Source of the DNA: an uncultured Sphingomonas sp.
GTDB taxonomy: Bacteria; Pseudomonadota; Alphaproteobacteria; Sphingomonadales; Sphingomonadaceae
Length of the DNA: 64,000 nt
Direction: 5' to 3'
Assembly: GCF_936927845.1 (NCBI RefSeq)
Contig: NZ_CAKZHV010000066.1
Span: 62,001 to 126,000, forward strand
In this document: positions 17,037 through 25,533 of the stretch, in pieces
Position numbering within the stretch: position 1 is the first letter of the stretch
Layout: the number at the start of each line of letters is the position of its first letter
Program-made: the position numbers and the translations under genes
Notes under the pieces: generated by a model
Databases searched by the model: none
The model's input: only the letters and a program-made list of their open reading frames with translations
What the model was told of the DNA's origin: nothing

Positions 17037-17687
17037 TCAGGACGTTTTAGGCACGCCCGCGTCGGGGATCGTATTCTCATCCGCGATCCCGGCTTCGAAC
17101 GATTGCGACGCGTCGGTACCATCGGGCTGGTGCGCGCTGACGCTGGGCGTTGCCGCGCCAGGCTGCTTCGCCGCACCCGGCAGGAGTGCTGGCTGATAGC
17201 CCTTCGATTTGGCGGATGAGCTACGCAGCGACAGCAAGGCGGCGGTTGCCGCCGCACCGATCGCGGCCACTCCACCCGCGATCGCAGCAGCACCCCATTT
17301 GCCGCCGACCTTGTCGGTCATTTTGGCGGCGGTGGTCGTCGCTTTCTTCGCGTTCGAGCGGGTACGGCGTGCGGCGGTCTTTGCCACCTTGGCCGCGCGT
17401 TCTTCGGCCTCGGCGACGGCCTCGCTGACCTCATGCGCAGTTTCAGCCACGCGGGTCTTGGCGGCGGGTTTCGCCGCGGGCTTGGGCGTGCTTCGCTTGG
17501 TTGAGCGCGGTTTCGGCGGCGCCTTCGCCGGCTTGGTGGGAGTTTGCGTCTCAGCGTCGGTCCTGGCCGGCGCCTTGGGCTTTCCGGCAGGCTTCGCCGC
17601 CGTCGTCTTGCGCGGTGCGCGACGGCGCGGCGTCGCAGGAGCCGGGTTGCTCGGCGGCGGGGTCGGGGTGTCGCTCTCGTCGGCCAT
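17037..17687 (-). CDS. Lys/Ala/Pro-rich histone-H1-like protein with one membrane segment
   Basis: 216 residues. Residues 10-80 are rich in Lys, Pro and Ala with AKP/PKP-type repeats, resembling eukaryotic H1 tails and bacterial nucleoid proteins. Residues 80-125 form a charged helix (ETAHEVSEAVAEAEERAAK). One glycine/alanine-rich hydrophobic segment at about 132-153 could cross the membrane, and the tail is polar. The ATG follows GGGAG by about seven bases. Function unknown: the basic region may bind DNA or peptidoglycan. The 93 bases between its end and the upstream hydrolase hold nothing I recognise. Confidence 0.65.
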   Translation of the reverse strand: MADESDTPTPPPSNPAPATPRRRAPRKTTAAKPAGKPKAPARTDAETQTPTKPAKAPPKPRSTKRSTPKPAAKPAAKTRVAETAHEVSEAVAEAEERAAKVAKTAARRTRSNAKKATTTAAKMTDKVGGKWGAAAIAGGVAAIGAAATAALLSLRSSSAKSKGYQPALLPGAAKQPGAATPSVSAHQPDGTDASQSFEAGIADENTIPDAGVPKTS

Positions 17688-17781
17688 GGTCAGCTCCCAG
17701 CAGAAATGATTCCGCCTGCGTAACGCATGGCCGGACGTGGGTTTCCGCTGCCGCGTGCCAACCAAGATCAAGCGCTGGTCC

Positions 17782-19215
17782 TCAGCGGAACGGCGGCTCG
17801 TTGAATGCGCGCAGCTTGCGGCTGTGAAGCCGGTCTCCCTCGCGGCGCAGTTCCTCGCACGTTTCGATGCCGATCCGCATGTGTTCGCTGATCGCGCGTT
17901 CGTAGAAGCGGTTGGCCTGACCCGGCAATTTCAACTCGCCGTGCAGGGGCTTGTCGGAGACGCACAGGAGCGTGCCGTAGGGAACGCGGAAGCGGTATCC
18001 TTGAGCGGCGATCGTCGCCGACTCCATGTCGATCGCGACCGCGCGGCTGAGCGAGAAGCGCAGCGCCGAGCGGGCGTAGCGCAGCTCCCAGTTGCGGTCG
18101 TCGGTGGTGACGATGGTGCCGGTGCGCAGACGCCGCTTCAATTCCTCGCCCGACTGGCCCGAGATCGTCTCAGCGGCGCGGGCGAGCGCCTGCTGAACCT
18201 CGGCGATGGCGGGGACCGGGATCTCGGGCGGCAGCATGTCGTCGAGCACATGGTCGTCGCGCAGATAGGCGTGCGCCAGGACATAGTCGCCGATCCGCTG
18301 GCTGGGGCGCAGCCCGCCGCAGTGGCCGATCATCAGCCATGCCTCCGGTCGCATGACCGCGAGATGGTCGCAGATCGTCTTGGCATTTGAAGGGCCGACG
18401 CCGATGTTGACGAGCGTGATGCCGGTGCGATCGTCGGCCATCAGATGATAGGCCGGCATCTGCAACCGCCGCCACGCGCTGTCGTCGAGCATGGCGGGAT
18501 CGTCGCCGGCGCGGAACATGACGCCGCCCGGGCCCGAGAGCGCGGTGAAGCGCGAGTTGCCGCCGACCTGTGCCGCGGCCCAACGGACGAACTCGTCGAC
18601 GTATCGGTGGTAATTGGTGAACAGCACGTAGCGCTGGACGTGCTCGGGCGGAGTGCCGGTATAATGGCGCAGTCGCGCGAGGCTGAAATCGGTGCGCAGC
18701 CCGTCGAATAGCGCGAGCGGGCGCGTGCCGTCGAACGATGCCCACAGGCCGTCGGCGATCTCGTCGCCGATGTACGCGAGCTCGGTGGTCGGGAACCAGC
18801 GCGCGAGCTCGGCGGCGGACACTTGGTCGAGGCTCAAGGCGCTGCCGGCGTCGAGCACGTAGGGGAAGGGGATCTCCTGCCGTCCCGGCACCGCGTCGAC
18901 CTGGACCTCGTAATCCTCGATCAGGAAGGTCAATTGCTCTACGAGGTAATCGCGGAACAGATCGGGCTTGGTCACGCTGATCCGGTACTCGCCTGGTGTG
19001 ACGAGGCGGCCGAACGAGCGCGGCGGCGCGGTGCGCGACGGCGCGCCCGAGAAGCGGATACGGATTTCGGGATAAGCGAACGAGCCGTCCTTGCGCCACG
19101 CCGGGTCGGGCTCGGTGCGATCGGCGATATAGGCAGCAACGGCGGTTTTCAGCCGTTCGACCGAGGCGGTGTAGAGGCGGTCCAGTTCGCGGACGATGTC
19201 GGCAGCAGTCATCAC
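17782..19215 (-). CDS. amn: AMP nucleosidase
   Basis: 477 residues, the usual length. Hydrolyses AMP to adenine and ribose 5-phosphate. The N-terminal regulatory domain (about 1-190) is followed by a nucleoside-phosphorylase-like catalytic domain with TLVNIGVGPSNAKTICDHL, MIGHCGGLRPSQRIGDYVLAHAYLR and AIDMESATIAAQGYRFRVPYGTLLCVSDKPLHGE, all characteristic. Tandem ATGs at the start; the first is used. It stands apart from its neighbours. Confidence 0.95.
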   Translation of the reverse strand: MMTAADIVRELDRLYTASVERLKTAVAAYIADRTEPDPAWRKDGSFAYPEIRIRFSGAPSRTAPPRSFGRLVTPGEYRISVTKPDLFRDYLVEQLTFLIEDYEVQVDAVPGRQEIPFPYVLDAGSALSLDQVSAAELARWFPTTELAYIGDEIADGLWASFDGTRPLALFDGLRTDFSLARLRHYTGTPPEHVQRYVLFTNYHRYVDEFVRWAAAQVGGNSRFTALSGPGGVMFRAGDDPAMLDDSAWRRLQMPAYHLMADDRTGITLVNIGVGPSNAKTICDHLAVMRPEAWLMIGHCGGLRPSQRIGDYVLAHAYLRDDHVLDDMLPPEIPVPAIAEVQQALARAAETISGQSGEELKRRLRTGTIVTTDDRNWELRYARSALRFSLSRAVAIDMESATIAAQGYRFRVPYGTLLCVSDKPLHGELKLPGQANRFYERAISEHMRIGIETCEELRREGDRLHSRKLRAFNEPPFR

Positions 19216-19259
19216 CAGCGATTATGCCCGGTGTGTTGCGCTTTCAAGTCCGCTAGCCG

Positions 19260-19291
19260 AACAAAGCGGGCGGCGCGTTGACGCCGCCCGC
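19260..19291 (-). terminator. Terminator after the peroxiredoxin gene
   Basis: Perfect ten-base stem GCGGGCGGCG / CGCCGCCCGC with a six-base loop, followed on the minus strand by TTTGTT. It lies 18 bases past the peroxiredoxin stop. Confidence 0.7.
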
Positions 19292-19308
19292 TGCCTCGCC
19301 GCCGTTGA

Positions 19309-19788
19309 TCAGAGCTGGCCGAGCATGTGATCGGCGGAACTGACGCTGAACTCGCCCGGACCCTCGACGTTCAATTGCTCGACCGTGCCGTCGTTGACGA
19401 CCATCGAATAACGCTGGCTGCGCTTGCCCATGCCGAACTTGCTGCCGTCCATCGTGAGGCCCAGCGCTTCCGCGAAGTCGCCGTTGCCGTCCGCCAGCAT
19501 CGTCACACCGTCAGCGTTCGACGATTTCGACCACGCGCCCAGCACGAATGGATCATTGACCGAGGTGCACACGATTTCGTCGATGCCTTTGGCCTTCAGG
19601 TCGGCATCCTTGTCGACGAAGCCGGGCAGGTGCTTGGCCGAGCACGTGGGGGTGAATGCACCGGGGACCGCGAACAGCGCGACGCGCTTGCCCTTGAAGT
19701 AATCGCCCGTGTCGACCGGCTCGGGGCCTTCGGCGGTCATCTTGGTGAGCTTTACCTGCGGCAGTCGCTCGCCGACGCTGATCGTCAT
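19309..19788 (-). CDS. Peroxiredoxin (Prx5/type II, redoxin family)
   Basis: 159 residues. Thiol peroxidase reducing hydrogen peroxide and alkyl hydroperoxides. The active site is PGAFTPTCS with peroxidatic Cys49; TxxC spacing and the KHLPGFVDKDADLKAKGID and CTSVNDPFVLGAW segments mark the Prx5 group. Only one other Cys (in CTSV) is present, so it probably uses glutathione/glutaredoxin or an external thiol. Followed by a strong terminator, so monocistronic. Confidence 0.92.
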   Translation of the reverse strand: MTISVGERLPQVKLTKMTAEGPEPVDTGDYFKGKRVALFAVPGAFTPTCSAKHLPGFVDKDADLKAKGIDEIVCTSVNDPFVLGAWSKSSNADGVTMLADGNGDFAEALGLTMDGSKFGMGKRSQRYSMVVNDGTVEQLNVEGPGEFSVSSADHMLGQL

Positions 19789-19882
19789 GTTCGTGTTACT
19801 CCTGTGAGATCGGTGACCACGCTGTCGCGCGGGGGATCAGCTAACACAAGTCTTGGCGCACGCGCGTGCACGTGCCTAGACT

Positions 19883-20449
19883 ATGTGGATGGAAGAGACG
19901 CGCTATCTGACCGGACAGTTCCTGCTCGCCATGCCGGGGATCGGCGATCCGCGCTTTGAACATTCGGTGATCGCGATGTGCAGCCACGACGAGGACGGCG
20001 CGCTGGGGATCGGTGTTGGCGTGACGATCAACGGCCTGGGCCTCCACGACGTGCTGGAACAGCTCGAGATCGCGCCGGGCGCTGCACCTAACGCGCCGGT
20101 GCATTTCGGTGGCCCGGTAGAGGCGCGGCGCGGGTTCGTGCTCCACTCGACCGACTGGGGCGGGCAGGACACCCTGTCGGTCGCGGGGCGCTGGTCGTTG
20201 TCGAGCACGCTCGACGTGCTGCGCGCGATCGCCGGCGGGACGGGGCCGTCGCGCTGGATCGTCGCACTCGGTTACGCGGGCTGGGGCGCGGGGCAGCTCG
20301 ATGAGGAATTGACGCGACACGGCTGGCTCAACGTTGCCGACGACGACGCGATGCTGTTCGAGACGCCGGCGGAGGAGCGCTGGCGACGTGGCTTCCGGGT
20401 GGCGGGCGTCGATCCGCGCTTGCTGGGGTTTGAAGGAGGGCGGGCTTAG
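19883..20449 (+). CDS. YqgE/AlgH family protein
   Basis: 188 residues. The fold-defining segments are present: FLLAMPGIGDPRFEHSVIAMCSHDEDGALGI, VHFGGPVEARRGFVLH and VALGYAGWGAGQLDEEL. The family is widespread and of uncertain function. ATGs at 19883 and 19889 both lack a clear ribosome site; the first is reported. Divergent from the peroxiredoxin gene and followed by the structured region upstream of ahcY. Confidence 0.9.
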   Translation: MWMEETRYLTGQFLLAMPGIGDPRFEHSVIAMCSHDEDGALGIGVGVTINGLGLHDVLEQLEIAPGAAPNAPVHFGGPVEARRGFVLHSTDWGGQDTLSVAGRWSLSSTLDVLRAIAGGTGPSRWIVALGYAGWGAGQLDEELTRHGWLNVADDDAMLFETPAEERWRRGFRVAGVDPRLLGFEGGRA

Positions 20450-20471
20450 GTGCTGCTCTGTAGAGGCTCGC

Positions 20472-20516
20472 GACGCGGGAGTTAATCCCGCGTCGTCGGT
20501 CGGCGCTTGGGCGCCG
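20472..20516. repeat. Two adjacent hairpins after yqgE
   Basis: Hairpin 1: perfect nine-base stem GACGCGGGA / TCCCGCGTC with loop GTTAA (20472-20494). Hairpin 2: CGGCGC-TTGG-GCGCCG (20501-20516). No T-run follows, so termination is not certain. Hairpin 1 resembles the one at 43123-43143 (same GTTAW loop), suggesting a dispersed intergenic element. Confidence 0.6.
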
Positions 20517-20523
20517 CCGGCCG

Positions 20524-20570
20524 GTCGAGTGCGGTCGGCCTAGCCCTTGGGCTGGCTGACCTCACTCGAC
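20524..20570. repeat. Long imperfect hairpin upstream of ahcY
   Basis: Outer stem GTCGAGTG / CACTCGAC (8 bp), then inner stems GGTC/GACC, GCC/GGC and GCCC/GGGC with a TT loop: about 19 pairs with small bulges. It ends exactly where the 20-bp palindrome begins. Role unknown; it may end yqgE transcription or flank the ahcY operator. Confidence 0.7.
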
Positions 20571-20590
20571 ATATAAAGATATCTTTATAT
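20571..20590. promoter_or_regulatory. Perfect 20-bp palindrome, likely SahR-type operator of ahcY
   Basis: ATATAAAGATATCTTTATAT is a perfect palindrome, strikingly AT-rich in this GC-rich genome. It lies about 93 bp before the ahcY start. This kind of site matches, from memory, the operators of SahR, an ArsR-family repressor that senses S-adenosylhomocysteine and controls ahcY and methionine genes in proteobacteria. A TCGACA (20566-20571) and a TATATT (20586-20591) suggest that it overlaps the promoter. The regulator gene is not in the window. Confidence 0.65.
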
Positions 20591-20639
20591 TTGCCCGGTC
20601 GCGCTGGCGTCGCTAAAGCGCCCGGCATGTCGTCCGGTG

Positions 20640-20675
20640 CGTGTGTTCACCTTGGGCGGCCTCACACGATTGGAG
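20640..20675 (+). promoter_or_regulatory. Stem-loop abutting the ahcY ribosome site (possible SAM/SAH-type element)
   Basis: Six-base stem CGTGTG / CACACG (20640-20645 with 20663-20668), 17-base loop, then ATTGGAG, which is the ahcY ribosome site. The layout (six-base stem, short loop, AUUGGAG) resembles the small SAM/SAH riboswitch of Rhodobacterales, but the conserved loop bases are only partly matched. A riboswitch role is speculative; a hairpin controlling ribosome access is plausible. Confidence 0.3.
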
Positions 20676-20682
20676 AAACGCC

Positions 20683-22101
20683 GTGGCGACCGCCCCCGTT
20701 TTGGACAACAACGATTACGTCATCGCAGACATCGGCCTCGCCGATTTCGGTCGCAAGGAGATCGAGATTGCCGAAACCGAGATGCCGGGTCTGATGGCAC
20801 TGCGCGAGGAGTTCGGCGCGTCGCAGCCGCTCAAGGGCGCGCGGATCACCGGCTCGCTCCACATGACGATCCAGACCGCGGTGTTGATCGAGACGCTGAC
20901 CGCGCTCGGTGCCGACGTGCGCTGGGCGACGTGCAACATCTTCTCGACCCAGGATCATGCGGCGGCCGCGATCGCGGCGGCAGGCATTCCGGTGTTCGCG
21001 GTCAAGGGCGAGAGCCTGGCCGATTACTGGGATTATGTCGGTAACATCTTCGACTGGGATGACGGCAACGGCCAGACCGCCAACATCATCCTCGACGACG
21101 GCGGCGACGCCACGATGTTCGCGCTCTGGGGTGCGAAGCTCGAGCGCGGTGAGAGCTTGGGCGAGCCCGAGAACGCCGAAGAGGTCGAGTTCCAGCGCGC
21201 GCTCAAGGCATTTATCGCCAAGAAGCCGGGTTACCTTACCGAGACGGTCAAGAACCTCAAGGGCGTGTCGGAAGAGACGACGACCGGCGTCCACCGTTTG
21301 TACGAGATCGCGAAGAAGGGCGAGCTGCCGTTCCCCGCGATCAACGTCAACGACTCGGTGACCAAGTCGAAGTTCGACAATCTGTACGGCTGCAAGGAAT
21401 CGCTGGTCGACGCGATCCGTCGGGCGACTGACGTGATGCTGGCGGGCAAGGTCGCGTGCGTTGCGGGCTTCGGTGACGTCGGCAAGGGTTCGGCGCAGAG
21501 CTTGCGCAACGGCGGCGCGCGCGTGATGGTGACCGAGATCGACCCGATCTGCGCGCTTCAGGCCGCGATGGAAGGCTTCGAGGTCGTGACGATGGATGAG
21601 GCGGTCAAGCGCGCCGATATCTTCTGCACCGCAACCGGCAACGCCGACGTCATCACCGCCGATCACATGAAGGCGATGAAGCCGATGTCGATCGTGTGCA
21701 ACATCGGCCACTTCGACAGCGAGATCCAGATTGCGGCGCTCGACAATTACGAGTGGACCGAGGTCAAGCCGGGCACTGACTTGGTTAAGTTCCCCGATGG
21801 CAAGCAGATCATCATCCTGGCGAAGGGCCGGTTGGTGAACCTGGGTTGTGCGACCGGCCACCCGTCGTTCGTCATGTCGGCGAGCTTCACCAACCAGACG
21901 CTCGCGCAGATCGAGCTGTGGACCAAGGGTGAGAACTATCAGAACCAGGTCTACGTCCTGCCCAAGCACCTCGACGAAAAGGTCGCGGCGCTGCACCTGG
22001 AGAAGCTGGGCGTGAAGCTGTCGCAACTGACCCCGAAGCAGGCGGGCTACATCGGCGTGCCGGTGGAAGGCCCGTTCAAGCCGGATCATTACCGTTACTG
22101 A
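20683..22101 (+). CDS. ahcY: Adenosylhomocysteinase
   Basis: 472 residues from a GTG seven bases after GGAG; an upstream in-frame GTG at 20641 falls in the leader hairpin. Splits S-adenosylhomocysteine into adenosine and homocysteine. Seen: ITGSLHMTIQTAVLIETL, STQDHAAAAIA, the NAD-binding GFGDVGKGSAQSLR, and the C-terminal signature GPFKPDHYRY. The insertion near residues 100-140 (YWDYVGNIFDW) is typical of bacterial forms. Followed by a strong terminator; its leader carries the 20-bp operator. Confidence 0.97.
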   Translation: MATAPVLDNNDYVIADIGLADFGRKEIEIAETEMPGLMALREEFGASQPLKGARITGSLHMTIQTAVLIETLTALGADVRWATCNIFSTQDHAAAAIAAAGIPVFAVKGESLADYWDYVGNIFDWDDGNGQTANIILDDGGDATMFALWGAKLERGESLGEPENAEEVEFQRALKAFIAKKPGYLTETVKNLKGVSEETTTGVHRLYEIAKKGELPFPAINVNDSVTKSKFDNLYGCKESLVDAIRRATDVMLAGKVACVAGFGDVGKGSAQSLRNGGARVMVTEIDPICALQAAMEGFEVVTMDEAVKRADIFCTATGNADVITADHMKAMKPMSIVCNIGHFDSEIQIAALDNYEWTEVKPGTDLVKFPDGKQIIILAKGRLVNLGCATGHPSFVMSASFTNQTLAQIELWTKGENYQNQVYVLPKHLDEKVAALHLEKLGVKLSQLTPKQAGYIGVPVEGPFKPDHYRY

Positions 22102-22128
22102 TCACCAGCATACACGCTGGCGCTTAGG

Positions 22129-22158
22129 AAGGGCGGGGCTTCGGCTCCGCCCTTTTTC
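22129..22158 (+). terminator. Rho-independent terminator after ahcY
   Basis: Stem AAGGGCGG / CCGCCCTT, extended by GC/GC around a TTCG-type loop, with TTTTTC following. Confidence 0.85.
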
Positions 22159-22187
22159 GTTCCCGCTTATTTGTTTCGGTCGCGAGC

Positions 22188-22225
22188 AAAAAAAAGGCGC
22201 CGCGGTTCGATCCGCGGCGCCTTTT
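22188..22225 (-). terminator. Terminator of the TonB-dependent receptor gene
   Basis: Perfect ten-base stem GGCGCCGCGG / CCGCGGCGCC with loop TTCGAT. On the minus strand eight Ts follow; on the plus strand four Ts follow, so it may work in both directions. Confidence 0.85.
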
Positions 22226-22247
22226 CAAATACCCGATCGGGTGCGGC

Positions 22248-25200
22248 TCAGAAGCTGAGGCGGAACCCAGCATAGTAGCGGCGGCCAAGCGGATCGTACG
22301 CGCTGGTATAGGTATCCTGACCCGCATCCGAGCCGATGTCCGCGACGAACGGAGGCTTGTTGTTCAGGAGGTTGAACCCGCCGACGTAGAACTCGAAATT
22401 GTCGGCCGTCCGGAAACGCAGCTGCGAGTCGAGGTAGAATTGCGGACGGACGCGGTACGCGATGTTGCTGCCCGGCCGTGCACCGGTGAACTGATCGTCC
22501 AGGCTAGCCTGGCCCAGCCACGTGCCCGTAACCGTCAGGCCAACGCCGTCGAGGTCGTAACCGGACACGACCGTGAAGCGGTCGCGCGATGCGCCGAGCT
22601 CACCCGCGAAATAGTCACGCTCGGCACCCGGAGCCGGGATAGTATAGCCGCTGATCAGGTGCGTGTACGAGCCCTTCAGGTTCAGATTACCTGCCAGCCC
22701 GAGATTAGCGAGGTTGGTGCGCCAGTCCACGACCACGTCGAGGCCCGACGTCTTCACGCCGCCGCTGTTCACCGGCGAGGTGTTGACCTCGTCCAATGAT
22801 CCAGCGCTGTTGGGCCCAACCGGAGCAGCACGACGGACGATCAGATCGCAGAATTGCTGCAGGCCTCCATTGTAGCACTGGTTCAGGATGAACTGCAGCG
22901 GCGTGCTGACGATCGCGTCCTTGATGCGGATGTTATAATAATCAACCGTGACTACGAGGTTGCGCAGTCCCGCAATCGAGCGCGGGTTGATTACGACACC
23001 GGCGGTAAAGGAGTCGCCCTTTTCTTCCTGAAGAGCCGGGTTGCCGCCGCCAAAGCTGGTGATCCCCTGCAGATCGGCCTGATTGCCCGTGAACGCGCCG
23101 TTCGCCGCGATGTTGGCGGCAACGCCCGCGGCCGCGCGGCACTGCGTGCCCAGCGTGCCCGCCGTGTTGGCGGTAACGCCCAGACACGGATCCTGCAGAC
23201 CCGATGGGAAATCCTGCTGCGCCGGTTGGAACAGCTCATTGATGTTCGGCGCCCGCACCGAACGCGCCTGCATCACGCGGAAGCGAACATCCTGGATCGG
23301 TGCCCATTCACCGCCGTAATTGTAGCTGACCGTCGTGCCGATCGTCGAATAGTCCGATACGCGCACCGCGCCCCGGATCGACAGCGAATGAAAGAAAGGC
23401 CGATCCTGCAGCAGCGGAACGATCGTCTCGCCGAACCCTTCGAACAGGTGAAAGCTGCCCCGCGTCGACGGAAGCGCGTTGTTGCCGTTCAGGCCTTGTT
23501 GCGTCAGCAGATCGAACGCGTTTGAGCTCGTCTCGCGGCGATATTCCCCACCAACGCTGAACCCGATCGGGTCGGCGCCGAAGAGCGAGAACAGCTTGCC
23601 CGAAACGTTGCCGCCAGCGACCGTCTGCGTCACCTTGGAGTCAAGCGTCGTTGGCGCCTCGATATATGCCGCAGCGGGTGCGAGGCTGTTGATGCCGAAC
23701 AGGTTGGCCGGCACGCAGCCATCGGCACGCGCAGCCGCATCCACGCATTCGATCGCGCCCGTTACCGGGTTACGATAGGAATTCAGCGCCTGCAGGAAAC
23801 GGCGGCTGTCGTACTGTCCGCTGCCGACCTGACTGTCCTTGGTCTGGCCGTAGATGCCGTACACTTCGTAGCTGAACTGTTCGGTCGCGCCGAATTTGCC
23901 GTTCGCACCGCCCGCGATGCGGAACAAGTCGCGGTTTGAGCGGCTGGTCCGTGGCCCGAAATCAGCCAAGCGTCGATCAAAATAGATGTCGCGGTAACCG
24001 TCGCCGTCCGTGTCGGTCGCCGCATTATAGATCGCATCGGGGACGAACGGATTGCGACCGAACTGATTCTCGACGTTGATGTTGCCGCCGTTCGACAGGT
24101 TCACGAGATCGGAAGACAACGGGAACGGCTCGATTTCCGTATTCGCCTTCGTCTTCGCGTAATTGCCCTCGACGAAAAGGTTCAGCGCTGACGACACTTC
24201 GAAGTTACCGCGCATGGCGGCCGTGTACCGCTCGACCGGAACCGCCAGGTACCGGAAGTCGGAACGATTGAAGCCGCCGCAGCTAACGTCGGTGCAGTCG
24301 CGCAACACGTTGTCGTTGCCGTAGCTGAAGGTGCGATCGCCCGCGTAGAAGCGGCCACCCGGTGTGAAGCCCGACAGCAGCTCGACCGGCGTGAAAAGGT
24401 CGGCGTCGAGGCCGGTCAGATTGGCAAGGCTGGTGCGATCAACGGCGCTCGAGCCTGCCTCGGTGGAGCGATCGCGTTTCAACACGGTGCCCTGCTTCGA
24501 ATAGCCGCCGAACACCATGATGTTACCGCGACCGTCGGCGAAGTTCTTGCCCGCCAGCAGGTTGACCTGACGATCGAAACCATCGCCGTACTGCGAAATC
24601 CCGGTCTGCGCGTCGAGCTGCAGGCCGTCGAACTTGGTCTTGTAGACAAAGTTAACGACGCCTGCGACCGCGTCCGATCCGTACACCGCCGAAGCGCCAC
24701 CGGTCAGGGTATCGATACGTTCGATGAACTGCGTCGGAATGACGTTCAGGTCGACCGCCTGGCTGCCCGGCAGCCCCGAGACGAAGCGTCGACCGTTGAC
24801 CAGGACCAACGTGCGGTCCTCGCCAAGGTTACGCAGGTTGACCGTTGCGATGCCAGCGCCCTGGGTCGAAAAGCTCGAATTGGTGCGGCTGACGCTCGGA
24901 ACGCCAAAGGTCGGATTCTGCAGCAGCACGTCCTGAACGTTGATGACGCCGGACTGTTGGATCTGTGCCGCACCGATTACCTGCAGCGGTGACGCAGCCG
25001 TCGCCGACGGTGACGCGATACGCGACCCGGTGACGACGATATCGCCTGCGGGCTCGTCGCCCTGACCAGCGGCTCCGTTTGCCTCCGCGGCGGGGTCCGT
25101 CGTGCTTGTGGTCGTGGCATCTTGAGCGTTAACACCGCCTTGCCCCTGCGTCGCATCGGGTGCCGACGCCTCTGCTTCGCTCGCCGCGCCAGTCTGCGCG

Positions 25201-25307
25201 GCGCGTGCCGGGTTTGCTGCGTCCTGCGCGAAGCTCGGCGTGGCAACCAGCGTAGCGCCAGCCAGAAGAGTGGTGGCCAGCAGACGCTGGCGTGAAGACG
25301 ATATCAT
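22248..25307 (-). CDS. TonB-dependent outer-membrane receptor
   Basis: 1019 residues. Signal peptide with cleavage after SFA (about residue 27). It is followed by a Gln/Thr/Ala-rich linker (28-90) and a TonB-box-like DIVVTGSR at about 91-98. The plug domain (about 105-225) contains TLVLVNGRRFVSG and GGASAVYGSDAVAGVVNFVYK. A long beta-barrel ends in a terminal Phe (YYAGFRLSF). Imports a large substrate using TonB energy; the ligand cannot be named, though this long plug/barrel type is common in sphingomonads. No neighbouring transporter or sensor gene gives a clue. Confidence 0.93.
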   Translation of the reverse strand: MISSSRQRLLATTLLAGATLVATPSFAQDAANPARAAQTGAASEAEASAPDATQGQGGVNAQDATTTSTTDPAAEANGAAGQGDEPAGDIVVTGSRIASPSATAASPLQVIGAAQIQQSGVINVQDVLLQNPTFGVPSVSRTNSSFSTQGAGIATVNLRNLGEDRTLVLVNGRRFVSGLPGSQAVDLNVIPTQFIERIDTLTGGASAVYGSDAVAGVVNFVYKTKFDGLQLDAQTGISQYGDGFDRQVNLLAGKNFADGRGNIMVFGGYSKQGTVLKRDRSTEAGSSAVDRTSLANLTGLDADLFTPVELLSGFTPGGRFYAGDRTFSYGNDNVLRDCTDVSCGGFNRSDFRYLAVPVERYTAAMRGNFEVSSALNLFVEGNYAKTKANTEIEPFPLSSDLVNLSNGGNINVENQFGRNPFVPDAIYNAATDTDGDGYRDIYFDRRLADFGPRTSRSNRDLFRIAGGANGKFGATEQFSYEVYGIYGQTKDSQVGSGQYDSRRFLQALNSYRNPVTGAIECVDAAARADGCVPANLFGINSLAPAAAYIEAPTTLDSKVTQTVAGGNVSGKLFSLFGADPIGFSVGGEYRRETSSNAFDLLTQQGLNGNNALPSTRGSFHLFEGFGETIVPLLQDRPFFHSLSIRGAVRVSDYSTIGTTVSYNYGGEWAPIQDVRFRVMQARSVRAPNINELFQPAQQDFPSGLQDPCLGVTANTAGTLGTQCRAAAGVAANIAANGAFTGNQADLQGITSFGGGNPALQEEKGDSFTAGVVINPRSIAGLRNLVVTVDYYNIRIKDAIVSTPLQFILNQCYNGGLQQFCDLIVRRAAPVGPNSAGSLDEVNTSPVNSGGVKTSGLDVVVDWRTNLANLGLAGNLNLKGSYTHLISGYTIPAPGAERDYFAGELGASRDRFTVVSGYDLDGVGLTVTGTWLGQASLDDQFTGARPGSNIAYRVRPQFYLDSQLRFRTADNFEFYVGGFNLLNNKPPFVADIGSDAGQDTYTSAYDPLGRRYYAGFRLSF

Positions 25308-25533
25308 CGAAATCCTCTCGAATACCTTGAACGGCAGTCGGGCAGCATCGCTGACCGATGGGTTCGCCCCGCGTTTATGCGCGCCGGTCAGAAGAGGATA
25401 GGTACGGCAACATCACTGCCCGTAATAACTTACAAATGTGACGATCGTGCAACACCTGCCAACAGCACGCCGCATTCTTGCTGGGGTGAGGCAAGCGGGA
25501 TAGGGCTGTCATGATGCCGAGATCGACACCAGC

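Noticed and set aside
20595..20640. SAM-II riboswitch in the ahcY leader
   Set aside because: A CGCTAAAGCG mini-hairpin and GC stems recalled it, but the conserved SAM-II core and pseudoknot cannot be fitted.
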